From contig NC_091247.1 in NCBI RefSeq assembly GCF_042477335.2, positions 232,017,001 through 232,081,000 on the forward strand: a DNA stretch of 64,000 nucleotides, in the 5' to 3' direction. The notes under the pieces were generated by a model. It did not search any database, had not been told where the DNA came from, and worked only from the letters and a program-made list of their open reading frames with translations. A program made the position numbers and the translations under genes. The stretch's first letter is position 1. Every line of letters starts with the position of its first letter. Of the stretch, positions 33,693 to 44,620 are shown piece by piece. The DNA is from Ovis canadensis (taxonomy: Eukaryota; Chordata; Mammalia; Artiodactyla; Bovidae).

Positions 33693-34339
33693 AAAGTTTG
33701 TCCACATTCAACCCATCGGGGGACTTTTTGGATCGTGTGATATGTGACACAGCTTCTAGAATCCTAGGTGTATGGAGCTAGACACAAAGAACCTCCTACT
33801 TTTCACGGAACTAATGTTGAAGCCACAAGTCATAGGGTTACAGAGCTCATCTTCAAGCTATGCCCCATTAGGTTAACAGAAATGGGTGACCAACAGACGG
33901 CCATGAATTTGCCTTACAGAGCAGCAGATAAGGAAAAAAATGTTGAACACCTCTCTGCTTGTTGAGAAGCTGTTTCAATGGATGAAAGTGGGGTTAGGTA
34001 TTTTTTCTGTATTTAACTGTGTACACTCTAAGCTTCACATAGCCTAGAGAATATATCACAAGACTCCTTAACCACCGCTATAGATAAAGCTTCTGTCTAT
34101 GGGTCACTGTAGTTATAGGAGAGGCTGATATTTGTTTCCAGGAACTTTGAGTTTGATCCTGCTCAAGTCCAACAAAGACTGGTTGGGACCCATCACCCCT
34201 AACACTGGATTTGATGACTTACCTTTTGATGTCAGAGGGCCTAAAACTCCATCCTCAGATCATGCGAAGTGCCTCCATTTATTGAACATGCATCTCAAGA
34301 AGAAGCTTGTGATCCAGATGTGACTGGAAAGGACACAGA
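33693..34339. other. Interval without recognised genes
   Basis: No repeat or gene recognised; only short frames. Confidence 0.4.
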
Positions 34340-34520
34340 TCACCTCCCTCTACCTGTCAGTCACCTTGCCTTTCGCCTGAGGCCAGGCTGCCTCTTTGGG
34401 GCCCTTTACCTTCCAGGAGGCGGGTCTGAGGTTTGTTCTTCTGTCTCCTCACTGGGCTGTTCCTGGAATAAACTTCTGCTCCGCTGAGAAGCTCGGCATC
34501 CGTGTTTAGCTTGATGTGCA
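34340..34520 (+). repeat. Possible LTR 3' part
   Basis: GC-moderate sequence leading to AATAAA at 34467-34472 and a downstream 'cttctgctccgctgagaagc' tail. This has the layout of an LTR R-U5 region. No internal retroviral sequence is adjacent. Tentative. Confidence 0.35.
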
Positions 34521-34544
34521 TCAGGGTAGCAAACCGTATCTTTT

Positions 34545-34915
34545 AAAAATTTTCAGCTTTACTGACATATAATTGACTTAAAACTCTAAGACATTTAAAG
34601 TGTACATCATGTGGATTTGAAATACATATAAATGTGAAAAGATATGCCCCATCCAGTGAATTAACATATCCATCTCCTCACATTTATCTTTTTGTATATG
34701 TGTGAGAACAGTTAGATTTTACCCTCTTAGCGAATTCCAATTATAGAAAACAGCATTGTTAAACATAGTCACCACATTTTACACTAGACCTCAGAACTTA
34801 TTCGTCTTACAACTGACTCCTTGTTCCCTTTGACCACCCTCTCCTTGTTTCCCCCGTCCAGGAACTCACCCTCTTTTCCTCTGCCTCTGTGAGTCTGGTT
34901 TCTCGTGGATGCAGT
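34545..34915 (-). repeat. Ancient L1 (L1M-type) fragment
   Basis: 'tttactgacatataattgac' followed by 'aacatatccatctcctcac', 'aacatagtcaccacattttacac' and 'cagaacttattcgtcttac' is the antisense of an old mammalian L1 3' region. Orientation is inferred from memory of that family. Confidence 0.65.
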
Positions 34916-34939
34916 ATCTGCGGCAGTTCTGACTCTGTG

Positions 34940-35177
34940 TGCATGCGTGCTCAGTCATGTCTGACTCTGTGACCCCATGGACTGCGGCCCGTCAGGCTCC
35001 TCTGTCCATGGGATTCTCCAGGCAAGAATAGTGGAGTGGGCTGCCATTTCCTCCTCAGGGGACCTTCCCGACCCCGGGGCTGATCAGGGGGCCTTCCCGA
35101 CCCGGGGCTGAGCCCCACCTCCTGAGCCTGCTGCATTGGCAGCCAGATTCCTCTCCACTGAGCCGCCCGGGAAACCC
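34940..35177 (-). repeat. Bov-tA SINE with internal duplication
   Basis: Minus-strand element. Within its middle, a GGGACCTTCCCGACCCCGGG-type segment is duplicated (about 35058-35083 and 35087-35112, one base difference plus a length difference), lengthening the element by about 29 bases. The tRNA head follows at 35125-35175. Confidence 0.88.
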
Positions 35178-35680
35178 TGAGGCTCTGAAGTTTCCCTCGG
35201 CACAAAGCTGCTTTCTCAAGGTCATACTTCCAGTTGTGTGTCATTGGAAGCATGCATGGTGTGTATGCTCCATGCTATGCAAAATCATTCCCAACAACAA
35301 TGGATGAGGTTAGCAGGCCGTCTCCCAGAGGACTTACAGGGTAGCATCCACTTAATCTGAGAATTGATCATGGGATTGATCATTCTCAACTTAGATCAAC
35401 TATTTTGACACCACACAAAAAGAGATCTATTTACTGCTAGTAGGTGGATGTTAAACTAAATCCATATACTGATATATAAAACTTGTCCCCAAAGGAAATT
35501 AGGTATTGTCAGAAACAGATGGGATATACTTTCATAGGACAACATGGGTTTCTTTTGTACCTATATAGCTCTCTTTATGTTGAAAAGCCTTCAACTGTGA
35601 CCCTAGTCTAATATAAACAGCCCCAACCATGGCATAAATGTTCCAACTGTGGCTGTGCTGAAAGGAAACTGGCCACACGA
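35178..35680. other. Interval without recognised genes
   Basis: AT-rich sequence with no recognised feature. Confidence 0.4.
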
Positions 35681-35876
35681 ATTATTTTTATTTTTTAACT
35701 AATAACTTAACTCACCTGAATCTTAGTTGGGGCATGTGGTCTGCTCACTGGTTGCAGCCTACGGGCTTAGCTGTTCCACAGCATGTGGGACCTTAGTTCT
35801 CTGACCAGGCATTGAACTCACATCTTTTGAACTGGAAGGCAGACTCTTAACCACTGGGCAGCAAGAGAAGTTCCAA
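35681..35876 (-). repeat. CHR-type tRNA-derived SINE
   Basis: Minus-strand cetartiodactyl SINE of the CHR group. The 'gcttagctgttccacagcatgtgggaccttagttctc' phrase (split here by description only), the B-box equivalent 'gaccaggcattgaac' and the tRNA end 'ttaaccactgggcagcaagagaagttcc' are diagnostic, preceded by a T-rich tail at 35681-35700. Confidence 0.85.
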
Positions 35877-36391
35877 GATTTATTTTTTAAGTATAGGAAT
35901 ACAAAGAATTCTGATACAAGAGCTATGGCTTCATTTTACAGCTCATGCTTTTAATTATGTGGCTGAGATTCAATGAGAACGCTTGTACAGAATCAGCCTC
36001 TATTAATTCAGGCAAGCATGTTTCATCTTCCATGACTTACTCATTATGAAAAGACCAAAGTGAAAATATACGGTGAAGTACATTTGATGGAACACCTAAT
36101 AATCAATTCACCACAGGAAAAAATGCTTTGAAGCAGGAGGCACGATTTGCACAATCAAAAATAGGAAGCAGTGCTAGCCAAGAATAGCTTTGTTCGAGGC
36201 TTTCAAGGATTCACCATCAATAAGTGGATGAACTTTTCATTTGGGTCCCATCTGTAATTTCTGTAATATCCTTCCAAATTTCTAGCTGTTTTGCAAGATG
36301 TGGGGTTAACTCACAGCATCTCACTCACTCTGTTGAGTGGTGGAGATCACTAATTTTAGAGTTTATGAATGGAAGCAGGGCTATGACCCTG

Positions 36392-36394
<3 letters not shown>
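35877..36394. other. Interval without recognised genes
   Basis: No recognised feature; AT-rich. Confidence 0.4.
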
Positions 36395-36431
<37 letters not shown>

Positions 36432-36446
36432 GTGTGTGTGTGTGTA
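36395..36446 (+). repeat. Compound (GA)n(GT)n microsatellite
   Basis: About 16 GA/AG dinucleotides followed by GT units interrupted by TATG. Likely polymorphic. Confidence 0.97.
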
Positions 36447-36599
36447 TGTGTGTGTCAATGATATGACTTATAGATCAGTTGGGAGAAGCTTTGAGATCTT
36501 TCAGAAGAAAATGATTGGGTAGCAAATGCTGGTTCACTTACTGGCTCTGCCATTGAGTCACCAAGTAAAATGTTTAAGCTCTGAATGTTAACTTCTGTT

Positions 36600-36985
36600 G
36601 CCTTAAAGGTGCATGTCTATTTACTACCTTCTGTTAATAATAGAAAAACTGAACCAAATGGGGTACATTTTAAGCCCAATGTCATCAAGCTGAGACTGAC
36701 CTGTTGTACAGCTTCAGTTCTCCCAGAAATGGAATCTCAAACCACTCGATCAGGAATCTCCTGCTCAGCACTAGTTAAGTCGCCTGAGAGGCCCTTTCTC
36801 CCCTGTAAAAGAAAGTAACCCTGCAATTAGCAGCGAGCCTAGTGTAACTTCCTGGCTCCTGCTCCCTTCTGCCTATAAATCTACATTCTTCAGCTGTTGG
36901 ATCTCCTTTCTGTCTGCAAGATGGAATGGTGTCAGACTCATGGATCACTGAATAAAGCCAACAAGTTCTTAAATTTTACAAGTTA
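36600..36985 (+). repeat. Probable ERVL-type solo LTR
   Basis: A TATAAA at 36875-36880 is followed about 75 bases on by AATAAA at 36951-36956 and a 'gccaacaagttctt' tail, the layout of U3-R-U5. 'tttctgtctgcaagatggaatgg' matches the style of an old ERVL LTR and resembles the fragment at about 1640-1770. No internal retroviral genes adjoin it. Confidence 0.55.
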
Positions 36986-37060
36986 AATTTCCTTTGTTAA
37001 CACTTTGAAAAAATTCAAATAATTTGTCAAGGTATACAGCATCAAGTTATGTAAGTACCT

Positions 37061-37867
37061 ATGAGAGAAGATCTATTAAATAGCTACATGTTAATCACTT
37101 CCTGGGAAATAGATGGAGAAACAGTGGAAACAGTGTCAGACTTTATTTTTTTGGGTTCCAAAATCACTGCAGATGGTGACTGCAGCCATGAAATTAAAAG
37201 ACACTTACTCCTTGGAGGGCTTCACTTGTGGCTCAGCTGGGAAAGAATCTGCCTGCAATGTGGGAGACCCGGGTTTGATCCCTGGGTTGGGAAGATCCCC
37301 TGGAGAAGGGAAAGGCTACCCACTCCAGTATTCTGGCCTGGAGAATTCCTTGGAAGAAAAGTTATGACCAACCTAGATAGCATATTCAAAAGCAGAGACA
37401 TTACTTTGCTGACTAAGGTCCGTCTAGTCAAGGCTATGGTTTTTCCAGTGGTCATGTATGGCTGTGAGAGTTGGACTGTGAAGAAGGCTGAGCACCAAAG
37501 AATGGATGCTTTTGAACTGTGGTGTTGGAGAAGACTCTTGAGGGTCCCTTGGACTGCAAGGAGATCCAACCAGTCCATTCTGAAGGAGATGAACCCTGGG
37601 ATTTCTTTGGAAGGAATGATGCTAAAGCTGAAACTCCAGTACTTTGGCCACTTCATGCGAAGAGTTGACCTATTGGAAAAGATTCTGATGCTGGGAGGAA
37701 TTGGGAGCAGGAGGAGAAGGGAACAACAGAGGATGAGATGGCTGGATGGCATCACTGACTCGATGGATGTGAGTCTGAGTGAATTCTGCGAGTTGGTGAT
37801 GGACAGGGAGGCCTGGCGTGCTGCGATTCATGGGGTCGCAAAGAGTCAGACACGACTGAGCGACTGA
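37061..37867 (+). pseudogene. BovB ORF2 C-terminal fragment with in-frame SINE insert
   Basis: A 268-codon frame stays open through the BovB C-terminal region and through a nested SINE. Residues of the G-D-C-S-H-E-I-K-R block precede the insert. The V-M-T-N-L-D-S block, [23 protein letters not shown] and the terminal S-Q-T-R-L-S-D follow it. The SINE plus duplicated target is 138 bp, a multiple of three, and has no stop in this frame. The catalytic reverse-transcriptase box lies upstream and is absent, so no enzyme can result. Confidence 0.9.
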
Positions 37868-37880
37868 ACTGAAGTATACA
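37078..37880 (+). repeat. BovB LINE 3' fragment
   Basis: Starts at the block coding I-T-S-W-E-I-D-G-E and ends at GACTGAACTGAAG. Interrupted by one SINE. The surrounding AT-rich DNA shows no target duplication that I could identify. Confidence 0.93.
37217..37354 (+). repeat. Bov-tA SINE nested in BovB, truncated
   Basis: GGCTTCACTTGTGGCTCAGC head, GGTTTGATCCC B-box, then the Bov-A body up to 'ggcctggagaat'. The 3' half is missing. The direct repeat TCCTTGGA (37209-37216 and 37347-37354) flanks it; the host BovB continues in the same frame afterwards. Confidence 0.9.
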
Positions 37881-38837
37881 TTACTCAGCTGAAGCACTTT
37901 TATGTGAATAAATGCTCAACACAGGTCCTGGGAAGAAACAGTGTGAACCTTGACCTCCTGGAGAATGGTGCCCTGAACACAGGAAGCAGACAGAAAAGCC
38001 ATCCTGTGTTAACCATGAATTCCCAGAAAGCAGTCCTCTTGTCCTGTTTGAAATAAAGAGGCTTTTGTCTGGACCTTTTTAAGAATCAGCCTGGGAGACA
38101 CGGACCCAAGAAGCACTTGAATTGTGTTCTGCCAGACTACAAAGTGGGGAAAGTCTATAAAGACAAAAACCTGCTAGGTTACCTAAGTTGTCAACAGGCT
38201 CAGGAAGGGACTTGTTAAACAAAGGTTGACTTGGGTTCAAAATGATACACAATTTTGAAGGTGGGAGACTTTGAAACTACAGGGTTGGAACTGGTGGCTG
38301 CTGGGCAGGTGCTGTTTGGAAAATGACTAGTAATGTCCTTGAGTGTGATGCAGCTTAGAAAACTCAAGTTCTCAGGGATGCAGGGATGTGTTTGAAACCT
38401 CATTCACAAAGGGCACCCAGCTCTATATGGACCCCTGAAGCACAGTTACTCCGTCTTGATTTTTAAATGGATTTAGAAATGCTATCAACAGAAAGTGAGC
38501 TCTGAAATCTCCTTGTTTACAGGATGGTTGGGCCCCACATGGTTTATTCCTCTTTACATGTTCCCAGTGGTGGATGCCTAACATTTCACACTGGCCACAA
38601 CTGGAGACAAAACTCACCATTTAAGACACATCAAAATCTGAAAGCGGAAAAGGAAGAGGAACTAGATGATACCAAGAGTGCAGACCAAGATGGAGAGGAA
38701 TAAAATGGAATGAGGCTGCTTGATGCGGGATTCATTGCAGGAAGTCAAGAAAACCTATCTATGTATCCAGTTCCGTCATTAGGATGTCTTTAGTAAAGTG
38801 TCTCCAATTTCCCAGTGAAAATATAAAATAACAAGTG
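37881..38837. other. Interval without recognised genes
   Basis: No gene or named repeat. Short frames only. Confidence 0.4.
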
Positions 38838-38980
38838 TGATGAGATGGTTGCATGGCATCATCAGCTCAGTGGACGTGAGTTTGAACGAACTCCAAGAGG
38901 CGGTGAAGGACAGGGAAACCTGGCCGCTGCAGCCCGCGGGGCTGCGCAGAGTCAGACACAGCTGGGCGACTTAACGACAC
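38838..38980 (+). repeat. BovB 3'-end fragment, diverged
   Basis: 'gatgagatggttgcatggcatc' through 'gagtcagacacagctgggcgac' is the last part of BovB, about the final 140 bp. It is CpG-rich at its end ('cccgcggggctgcgcag'). Confidence 0.8.
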
Positions 38981-39077
38981 CGGGACGCTTGCACGCCCCC
39001 GTCACAGGCATTGCAGAACGCCACATGGGATTTCTTACTCTTTCAAGAATGAGAGTATTATAATCATCAAGATAGCC

Positions 39078-39205
39078 TGATTGTGTCCCATTTTAGAACT
39101 AAGGGCACGGAGGCTTAGGTGGGGTGAGGGACATGCCCCGAGTCCCAGCCCCTGCGAGGCCGCACTGCGGCACACCCCGGTCTGTCTTTAGCTCTAAGCT
39201 GCATG
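39078..39205 (+). repeat. MIR SINE fragment
   Basis: 'gtgtcccattttagaactaagg', 'cacggaggcttagg', 'gggacatgccccgagtccca' and 'gtctgtctttagctctaagctgc' match the order of the MIR consensus core and end. Confidence 0.65.
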
Positions 39206-39359
39206 AGTAGGTGGAGCACGAGGTCATTTAATACTCAGGCCTTCATACATAGTGTCTTAAAGGAAGTACTTTGGATTTTCTGCCGGAACAGAAGAAGTTG
39301 AAAGATTTATTAATCAAGGGCGTGGCATTACGAAGTTCTATGCTGCTTTCCTACACAAC

Positions 39360-40350
39360 CACTTCACCCTCCCCGACCCCACGGGCAGCAGAGCGGCCGA
39401 GGCCGCGAACCCTCTGCTGGACCCTGAGTGGCCCTTTGCCGCCTGGCCTCTGTTCCGTTCGCTCCCCTTCTCTTCCCACGGGACTCCTTCCGCACATCCG
39501 GGGCTTTGTGCTCCGCCTCTTCTGCACGCTGCTTCTCTTTCCCTCCCTCGCTTTTCTCTTGCGGTGACTTTGCTGCTCTTGGTTCACACGCAAGACCCGG
39601 CTTCCACACTGTCTTTGAAGCGTCCGCTTCTCAGGGCTCCAGCCGACCCCCGGGAGTCTCGGCCCCTTGGGAAGCTCCCTCCCGCCGGGCCTCGGGCCGC
39701 GCTGTGCGGCTCCCCTGGTCACGGGCGCCTCTGCCCTCCGCTCAGCCGGATGCCGTGGCCGCGCTGACCAGGTCTCCGCGCATCGGCCACTGCAGCCTCC
39801 AGGCCGGGGCTGGACGCAACCCACCCCTCCAGGGGTAGGTGTGAGGAGCATCAGTGGCGGTCACATGCAGGACCCCCAGGGAGGCAGAAGGCCAGGCGAA
39901 ACGGCAGGCGGCTGTCTGTGAGGCGAGACTCGCCCGGGCAGCGTGGCCAGGCCTCTGTCCAGGGACAGGCTAATGCCTGTGTCGTCTGAAACAACACAAA
40001 TCAAGCAGAAGGGTTTCGGCCCTCAGCAGGCAGTGACTTCAGGTCTCGGTTCTCTGTGTCAGATGGGCACCCGTGAATCTGGGACAGCCGAGAGGAGACG
40101 AGGAAAGGCAAGCGAGGTGGGAGGTCAGCCCACAGAGCCTGCGGACGGCAGTGCTGACTAAGGGACAGAGATGGAGCGCAGAGCGGCCCGGGCCCAGCAG
40201 GGAGCTGCGGCCAAGACGCCTCCGCGGGCCTCTGCGAGGGGAAGCGGCCCTGCCCGCTCCAGGAGTCCGAGCGCAGCGGCCTGGCGCTCCTGCTGCGCCT
40301 CGTTCCTACGGGGGCAGGGGGAGTCCGGAGGGAGTGCTGCCGTCACGCCT
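39360..40350. promoter_or_regulatory. CpG-rich block, candidate CpG island
   Basis: High GC with frequent CpG over about 1 kb (for example 39390-39410, 39655-39780 and 40170-40300) between AT-rich flanks. Overlapping long frames on both strands (166 codons minus at 39351-39851; 136 codons plus at 39428-39838) are expected in GC-rich DNA and show no domain. It could be a promoter of an unrecognised transcript or an orphan island. Confidence 0.45.
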
Positions 40351-41619
40351 TCGCGTTCATTTCTTCATGATGGAGCGCGTATTGAGAAGTGACCATCCTC
40401 GTCACTAAGGATACAAAAAATAAATAAAAATAAACCGAAAGTCTCCTCTCTGAGACACTCGTCCTTTCATGATGTAACGGAAAGTAAACACCACAACGCA
40501 GTGGCGTGTCCCCTTGCTCAATCTAGGAGTCAGAGGGACAGTCAAGTTGTTTCCTTAGAAACAAGACGCTTTCTAAGCAGGCAGGGGTGGGGCTGACCTG
40601 AGGGCAGAAGCTTGGGACAGTGAGCCAGGGTCCTGGCGTCCTCTCCTCCTGGCGCACCTGCACACACACTGACGGCATCGGCCACCTCGCCGTCTCTGAA
40701 ATCTGAGCACTTCGCTGTGCAAAGAATCTCCACTTTCCCTGTGTGTTGCTGAAATGCGCTTCTCTTCCAGCAATGAGTGTCTCGCTCCCTCACAGTCTGC
40801 ATGGTCAGTACTCAAACGCCGCCCCGCAGAGGAAGACTGCACAGCACTCACGGAAAATGTCAGGCCCCGTCCTGCCTGCCCTGTCTTACCCTTCCTGTCT
40901 TCAGGTCTCCTTCAGTCCAAGCTGAGGCTGCGGGAGGGAGGAGACGGAAAGAGGGGGCTGTGTGGCCGCAGGTTTCCACAGGCTCTGCTGGAGAAGAATC
41001 TGCTTCCCTTCAGAATCAATGCAGACACATCAGTTCCAGGTCAAATGAAATTCGAGGTGAAACACACACAGAAAATCTTTAGAACTATACATAAAAATGC
41101 TCTTATGATGTCAGGGTAATGAAGAACTTTAAAAGACACACAAAGTGTGTGACTGATAAATATAAACATGTTATGATTAAGAACTGGCCATAAAGACATC
41201 ATAAAAATAATGAGAGAAAAGATAGAGTAGATGCTATGTGCAATCGATATAAAGAACTTCCAAAACTAAATAATGAAAGATGTGAAAAAGACATAAGCAG
41301 TTATTTCATGGAAGGTAAAGTATGAATATCCAATGAAAAATTTAAAAGATGGTCAAGCTCATTTGTAATAAATTGAATGCATATTAGAATCATAATCAAA
41401 CACGTTTCCACATGCCACAGTTGAGCAAACATTTTAAAATGACAGTAAAAATATTGGCTCAGATACAGAATGGCAGAAACTGTTGTTTTTGGTTAAGGTG
41501 TATGGACTGTGTTCATTCCCTAAGCTCTATGAATTGTTATCCAAGCCATGGAGCAGACACGCGGGAACTGTCTATGAGAGTCATGGGCACAGGAAGCACC
41601 GCAATATCCATTAGTGAAA
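40351..41619. other. Interval without recognised genes
   Basis: No recognised feature. AT-rich from 41060 to 41480. Confidence 0.4.
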
Positions 41620-41821
41620 GGGCGTCCCTGGCGGCTCAGTGATAAAGAATCCGCCTGCAATGCAGGAGTCGGAGGTTTGACCCGTGGATTGGAATGATGC
41701 CCTGGAGAAGGGCGTGGCCGCCCGCTCCAGTATTCTCGCCTGGGAAAGTCCATGGCCAGAGGAGCCTGGCAGGCTGCAGTCCTTGGGGTTGCAAGAGTCA
41801 GATGCAACGTAGCGACTAAAC
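41620..41821 (+). repeat. Bov-tA SINE
   Basis: Head GGCGTCCCTGGCGGCTCAGT, B-box-like GGTTTGACCC, full body, ending 'atgcaacgtagcgactaaac'. Several CpG remain. Confidence 0.92.
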
Positions 41822-42109
41822 CACCACCGCACGCATATTTAAAGTATGGACCGCCACATAGTAAAGTGACGTCACCTGCATGCAACGACATGCAACGAAG
41901 CTCGGAAGCCAATACTGGGAACAAGAGAATAGTCACCGCAGCACAAGAGGACAGTCACCGTGTGGCTCAACTTGTTCAAGACCAAACAAGGGGAAGCCAG
42001 AGCACTTTCTAGGGAGTCACATGCAAGCGGGAATCTCTAGTAAGAACAGGGAGAACTAGCATGTCCTACTTCTGGAGACAGGTGGAGTGAATACGGCTTC
42101 TTTCTTACC

Positions 42110-42262
42110 CTTTTACATTTAAAAACTTAGAGAGATGTTATAGGGAGGGAGGTGGGAGGGAGGTGGGAGGGGGGTTCATGTTTGGGAATGCATGTAAGAA
42201 TTAAAGATTTTAAAATTTAAAAAATAAAAAACTAAAAAATATAAAAAATAAAAAATAAAAAC
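42110..42262 (+). repeat. L1 3'-end scrap with A-rich tail
   Basis: A GGGAGGGAGGTGGGAGGGAGG motif typical of a ruminant L1 3' UTR is followed by 'ttcatgtttgggaatgcatgtaagaattaaag' in part and an A-rich AAAAAT-type simple tail (42205-42262). Heavily 5'-truncated. Confidence 0.7.
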
Positions 42263-42507
42263 TTCTGTATCACCTGTGCACTCTCTGTATGTATCCACCC
42301 CCCCAAATACCGCACATCCAAATACATTCCAAGTGGAACGTGAATAGAAAACATGATGCCGTGAGCTTCAAGATGAAAACTAAAAATATTTCTATGATCA
42401 CGAGACAAGGGAGATATTTATAAGCTGTTATGAACTGAATTTTGTCCCCCAAGTTCATATGTTTAACCCCTAGTATGTCAAAGTGTGACTAAACATATAT
42501 CTATGGC

Positions 42508-42532
42508 CTTTAAAGAGTTAAACTCTTTAAAG
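42508..42532. repeat. Short palindrome
   Basis: Two 12-base arms (CTTTAAAGAGTT and its complement) around a single A form a nearly perfect palindrome, with a further related AGTTAAAGAGTTAAAG just downstream. Probably microduplication within the old LTR. Confidence 0.85.
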
Positions 42533-42682
42533 TTAAAGAGTTAAAGATGAGGCTCTTAAAGTGGACTCTAACCCAAGCAGACTGTGCCCCTTCCCTAAGA
42601 AAGAGGAAATTTGGAGCCACAAAGAACACAGGCTGTGTGTACACAGGGCAGATGATGTGAGCACACACTGAGGAGGCTGCCT

Positions 42683-42711
42683 AGGCCAGGCCAGGCCAGG
42701 CCAGGCCAGGC
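42683..42711 (+). repeat. (CCAGG)n pentamer array
   Basis: Five tandem AGGCC units inside the old LTR. Short but perfect, so probably polymorphic. Confidence 0.93.
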
Positions 42712-43309
42712 CTCAGGAGAAACCACAGCTCATCATGCCTTGACCGTGAGCTTCCAGCCTCCAAAACTGTGAGCAAATCCATTTTTGCTGCTTAATATTC
42801 CTTCCCTGCCCCCCCTCCAGCCTGTGCTCTTTTGTTAAAGCAGCTACAAGAAAATAATATTATCCTACATGCCAAACCACACAGAAAAAGTTTAAAGCGT
42901 TTTACTCACAATATCGTTAAACTCGTGTCAAAAAACAAGAGCAGAACAACAAGCTCAGAATGTTACTGCTTTCCCCCCCCGCCCAACCAGAATGCAATTT
43001 CTAACAGCTGATAGAGGTCTGATATTCCTAATAAATAATCCCTATAAATATATAGCAGTGTAAACACTTTAGCAGAAAAATTGGCAAGATACATACGTAG
43101 GAAAGTTAAAATGAAAAATATAAATTGTTGCCAGAAAATAGAAATAGAAACAAATTAAGAGTGAAATAATGTTTTCTTCCCTACAAAGAGGTAAGAGCCT
43201 TTCAGCACAGTCTCCTCCCCATTAACGGAGGCTGTGGCTCTCGCTTGTGGAGGTCCGCGTGTGCTGCAGCCTGTCTTCTTTGCTTCTTGGGTGGCACATA
43301 CAAATCAAA

Positions 43310-43478
43310 ACCCTTTAAAATGTTGCCTATTTGGCCTAGGGACTTCATTTCTCATTTCTGGGGATTTATACCAAGTAGATAAAAGCTACAAAGTTTTACC
43401 TGTTTGAATGTTTGTTTGAAAATGAGAAATCATCTTAAATGCTCAGCAAACAACAATTTGATGAAAGAAAGCTAGTAC
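43310..43478 (+). repeat. Possible ancient L1-type fragment
   Basis: 'ggggatttataccaag' and the following 'ttgatgaaagaaagctag' have the order of an old L1 ORF2-3'-UTR segment. Strongly diverged and tentative. Confidence 0.35.
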
Positions 43479-43479
43479 C

Positions 43480-43519
43480 TTTTAATACTCTCATGCTCTA
43501 CCAACTGAGCTAGCTGGGC
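43480..43519 (-). pseudogene. 5' half of a tRNA-Lys-like sequence
   Basis: On the minus strand GCCCAGCTAGCTCAGTTGGTAGAGCATG reproduces (given here in two parts: acceptor strand GCCCAGCTA, then D-arm GCTCAGTTGGTAGAGC) the 5' half of nuclear tRNA-Lys through the start of the anticodon arm (ATGAGAGTATTAA). The 3' half, T arm and acceptor closure are missing. It is a truncated tRNA-derived copy, not a tRNA gene. Confidence 0.75.
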
Positions 43520-43610
43520 AACAGTAATTTTATATCAGGCAAATATTTAAAATGGAAAGAAAGTAAGCCAAGAGAGAACATATCTAATAGGTAGATTTGG
43601 GGGCTTGTGG

Positions 43611-44515
43611 GTTCAGCGCAGTCGCTCAGTCGTGTCTGACTCTTTGTGACCCCGTGAATCACAGCACGCCAGGCCTCCCTGTCCATCACCAACTCCCAGA
43701 GTCCACCTAAACCCATGTCCATCGAGTCCGTGATGCCATCCAGCCATCTCATCCTCTGTTGTCCCCTTCTCCTCCTGCCCCCAATCCCTCCCAGCATCAG
43801 AGTCCTTTCCAATGAGTCAACTCTTTGCATGAGGTGGCCAAAGTACTGGACTTTCAGCTTTAGAATCATTCCTTCCAAAGAAATCCCAGGGCTGATCTCC
43901 TTCAGAATGGACTGGTTGGATCTCCTTGCAGTGCAAGGGACTCTCAAGAGTCTTCTCCAATACCACAGTTCAAAAACATCAATTCTTTGGTGCTAAGCTT
44001 TCTTCACAGTCCAACTCTCACATCCATACATGACCACTGGAAAAACCATAGCCTTGACTAGACGGACCTTTGTTGGCAAAATAATGTCTCTGCTTTTCAA
44101 CATGCTATCTAGGTTGGTCATAACTTTTCTTCCAAGGAGTAAGCGCCTTTTAATTTCATGGCTGCAGTCACCATCTGCAGTGATTTTGGAGCCCAAAAAA
44201 AGTCTGACACTGTTTCCACGGTTGCCCCATCTATTTCCCATGAAGTGATGGGACCAGATGCCATGATCTTCGTTTTCTGAATGTTGAGCTTTAAGCCAAC
44301 ATTCTCACTCTCCTCTTCCACTTTCATCAAGAGGCTTTTTAGTTCCTCTTCACTTTCTGCCATAAGGGTGGTGTCATCTGCGGAGGGTGGTGTCATCTGC
44401 GTATCTGAGGTTATTGATATTTCTCCCAGCAATCTTGAGTCCAGCTTGTGCTTCTTCCAGTCCAGCGTTTCTCCTCATGTACCCTGCATATAAGTTAAAT
44501 AAGCAGGGTGACAAT
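43611..44515 (-). repeat. BovB LINE 3' half
   Basis: Minus-strand BovB from the tail at 43611 to about the Y-A-E-Y block. It includes the M-A-E-S-E-E-E-L-K-S-L-L-M-K block (about 44370-44330). A small tandem duplication of 'ggagggtggtgtcatctgc' at about 44366-44400 interrupts the D-D-T-T region, so the catalytic-box context is broken. Frame 43947-43510 runs open for the C-terminus. Confidence 0.92.
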
Positions 44516-44554
44516 TGTTTTCTGTGCAATGGTGGCGAAACAGTTTAAAAGGAA

Positions 44555-44620
44555 GTAAAGAAGCAAGTAAAGTAAAGTAAAGTAAGTAAACAAGCCAAAG
44601 CAAGCAAACAAGCCAAAGCC
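44555..44620 (+). repeat. AGTAA/AAGCA-type simple repeat
   Basis: Imperfect AAGTA and CAAGC units over about 65 bases between two BovB fragments. Confidence 0.7.

Larger units (their letters stand above)
42425..42860 (+). repeat. Ancient LTR (MaLR/MLT1-like)
   Basis: Begins 'tgttatgaactgaattttgtc' and carries 'tggcctttaaagag', 'gtggactctaacccaagcagactg', 'ttccagcctccaaaactgtgag' and 'cttttgttaaagcagc', the ordered landmarks of an old mammalian LTR family. It includes a young CCAGG array and a near-perfect palindrome. Family name uncertain. Confidence 0.6.

Noticed and set aside
39351-39851. 166-codon minus-strand frame in the GC-rich block
   Set aside because: Overlaps equally long plus-strand frames. 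GC-rich DNA has few stops. No protein similarity recognised.
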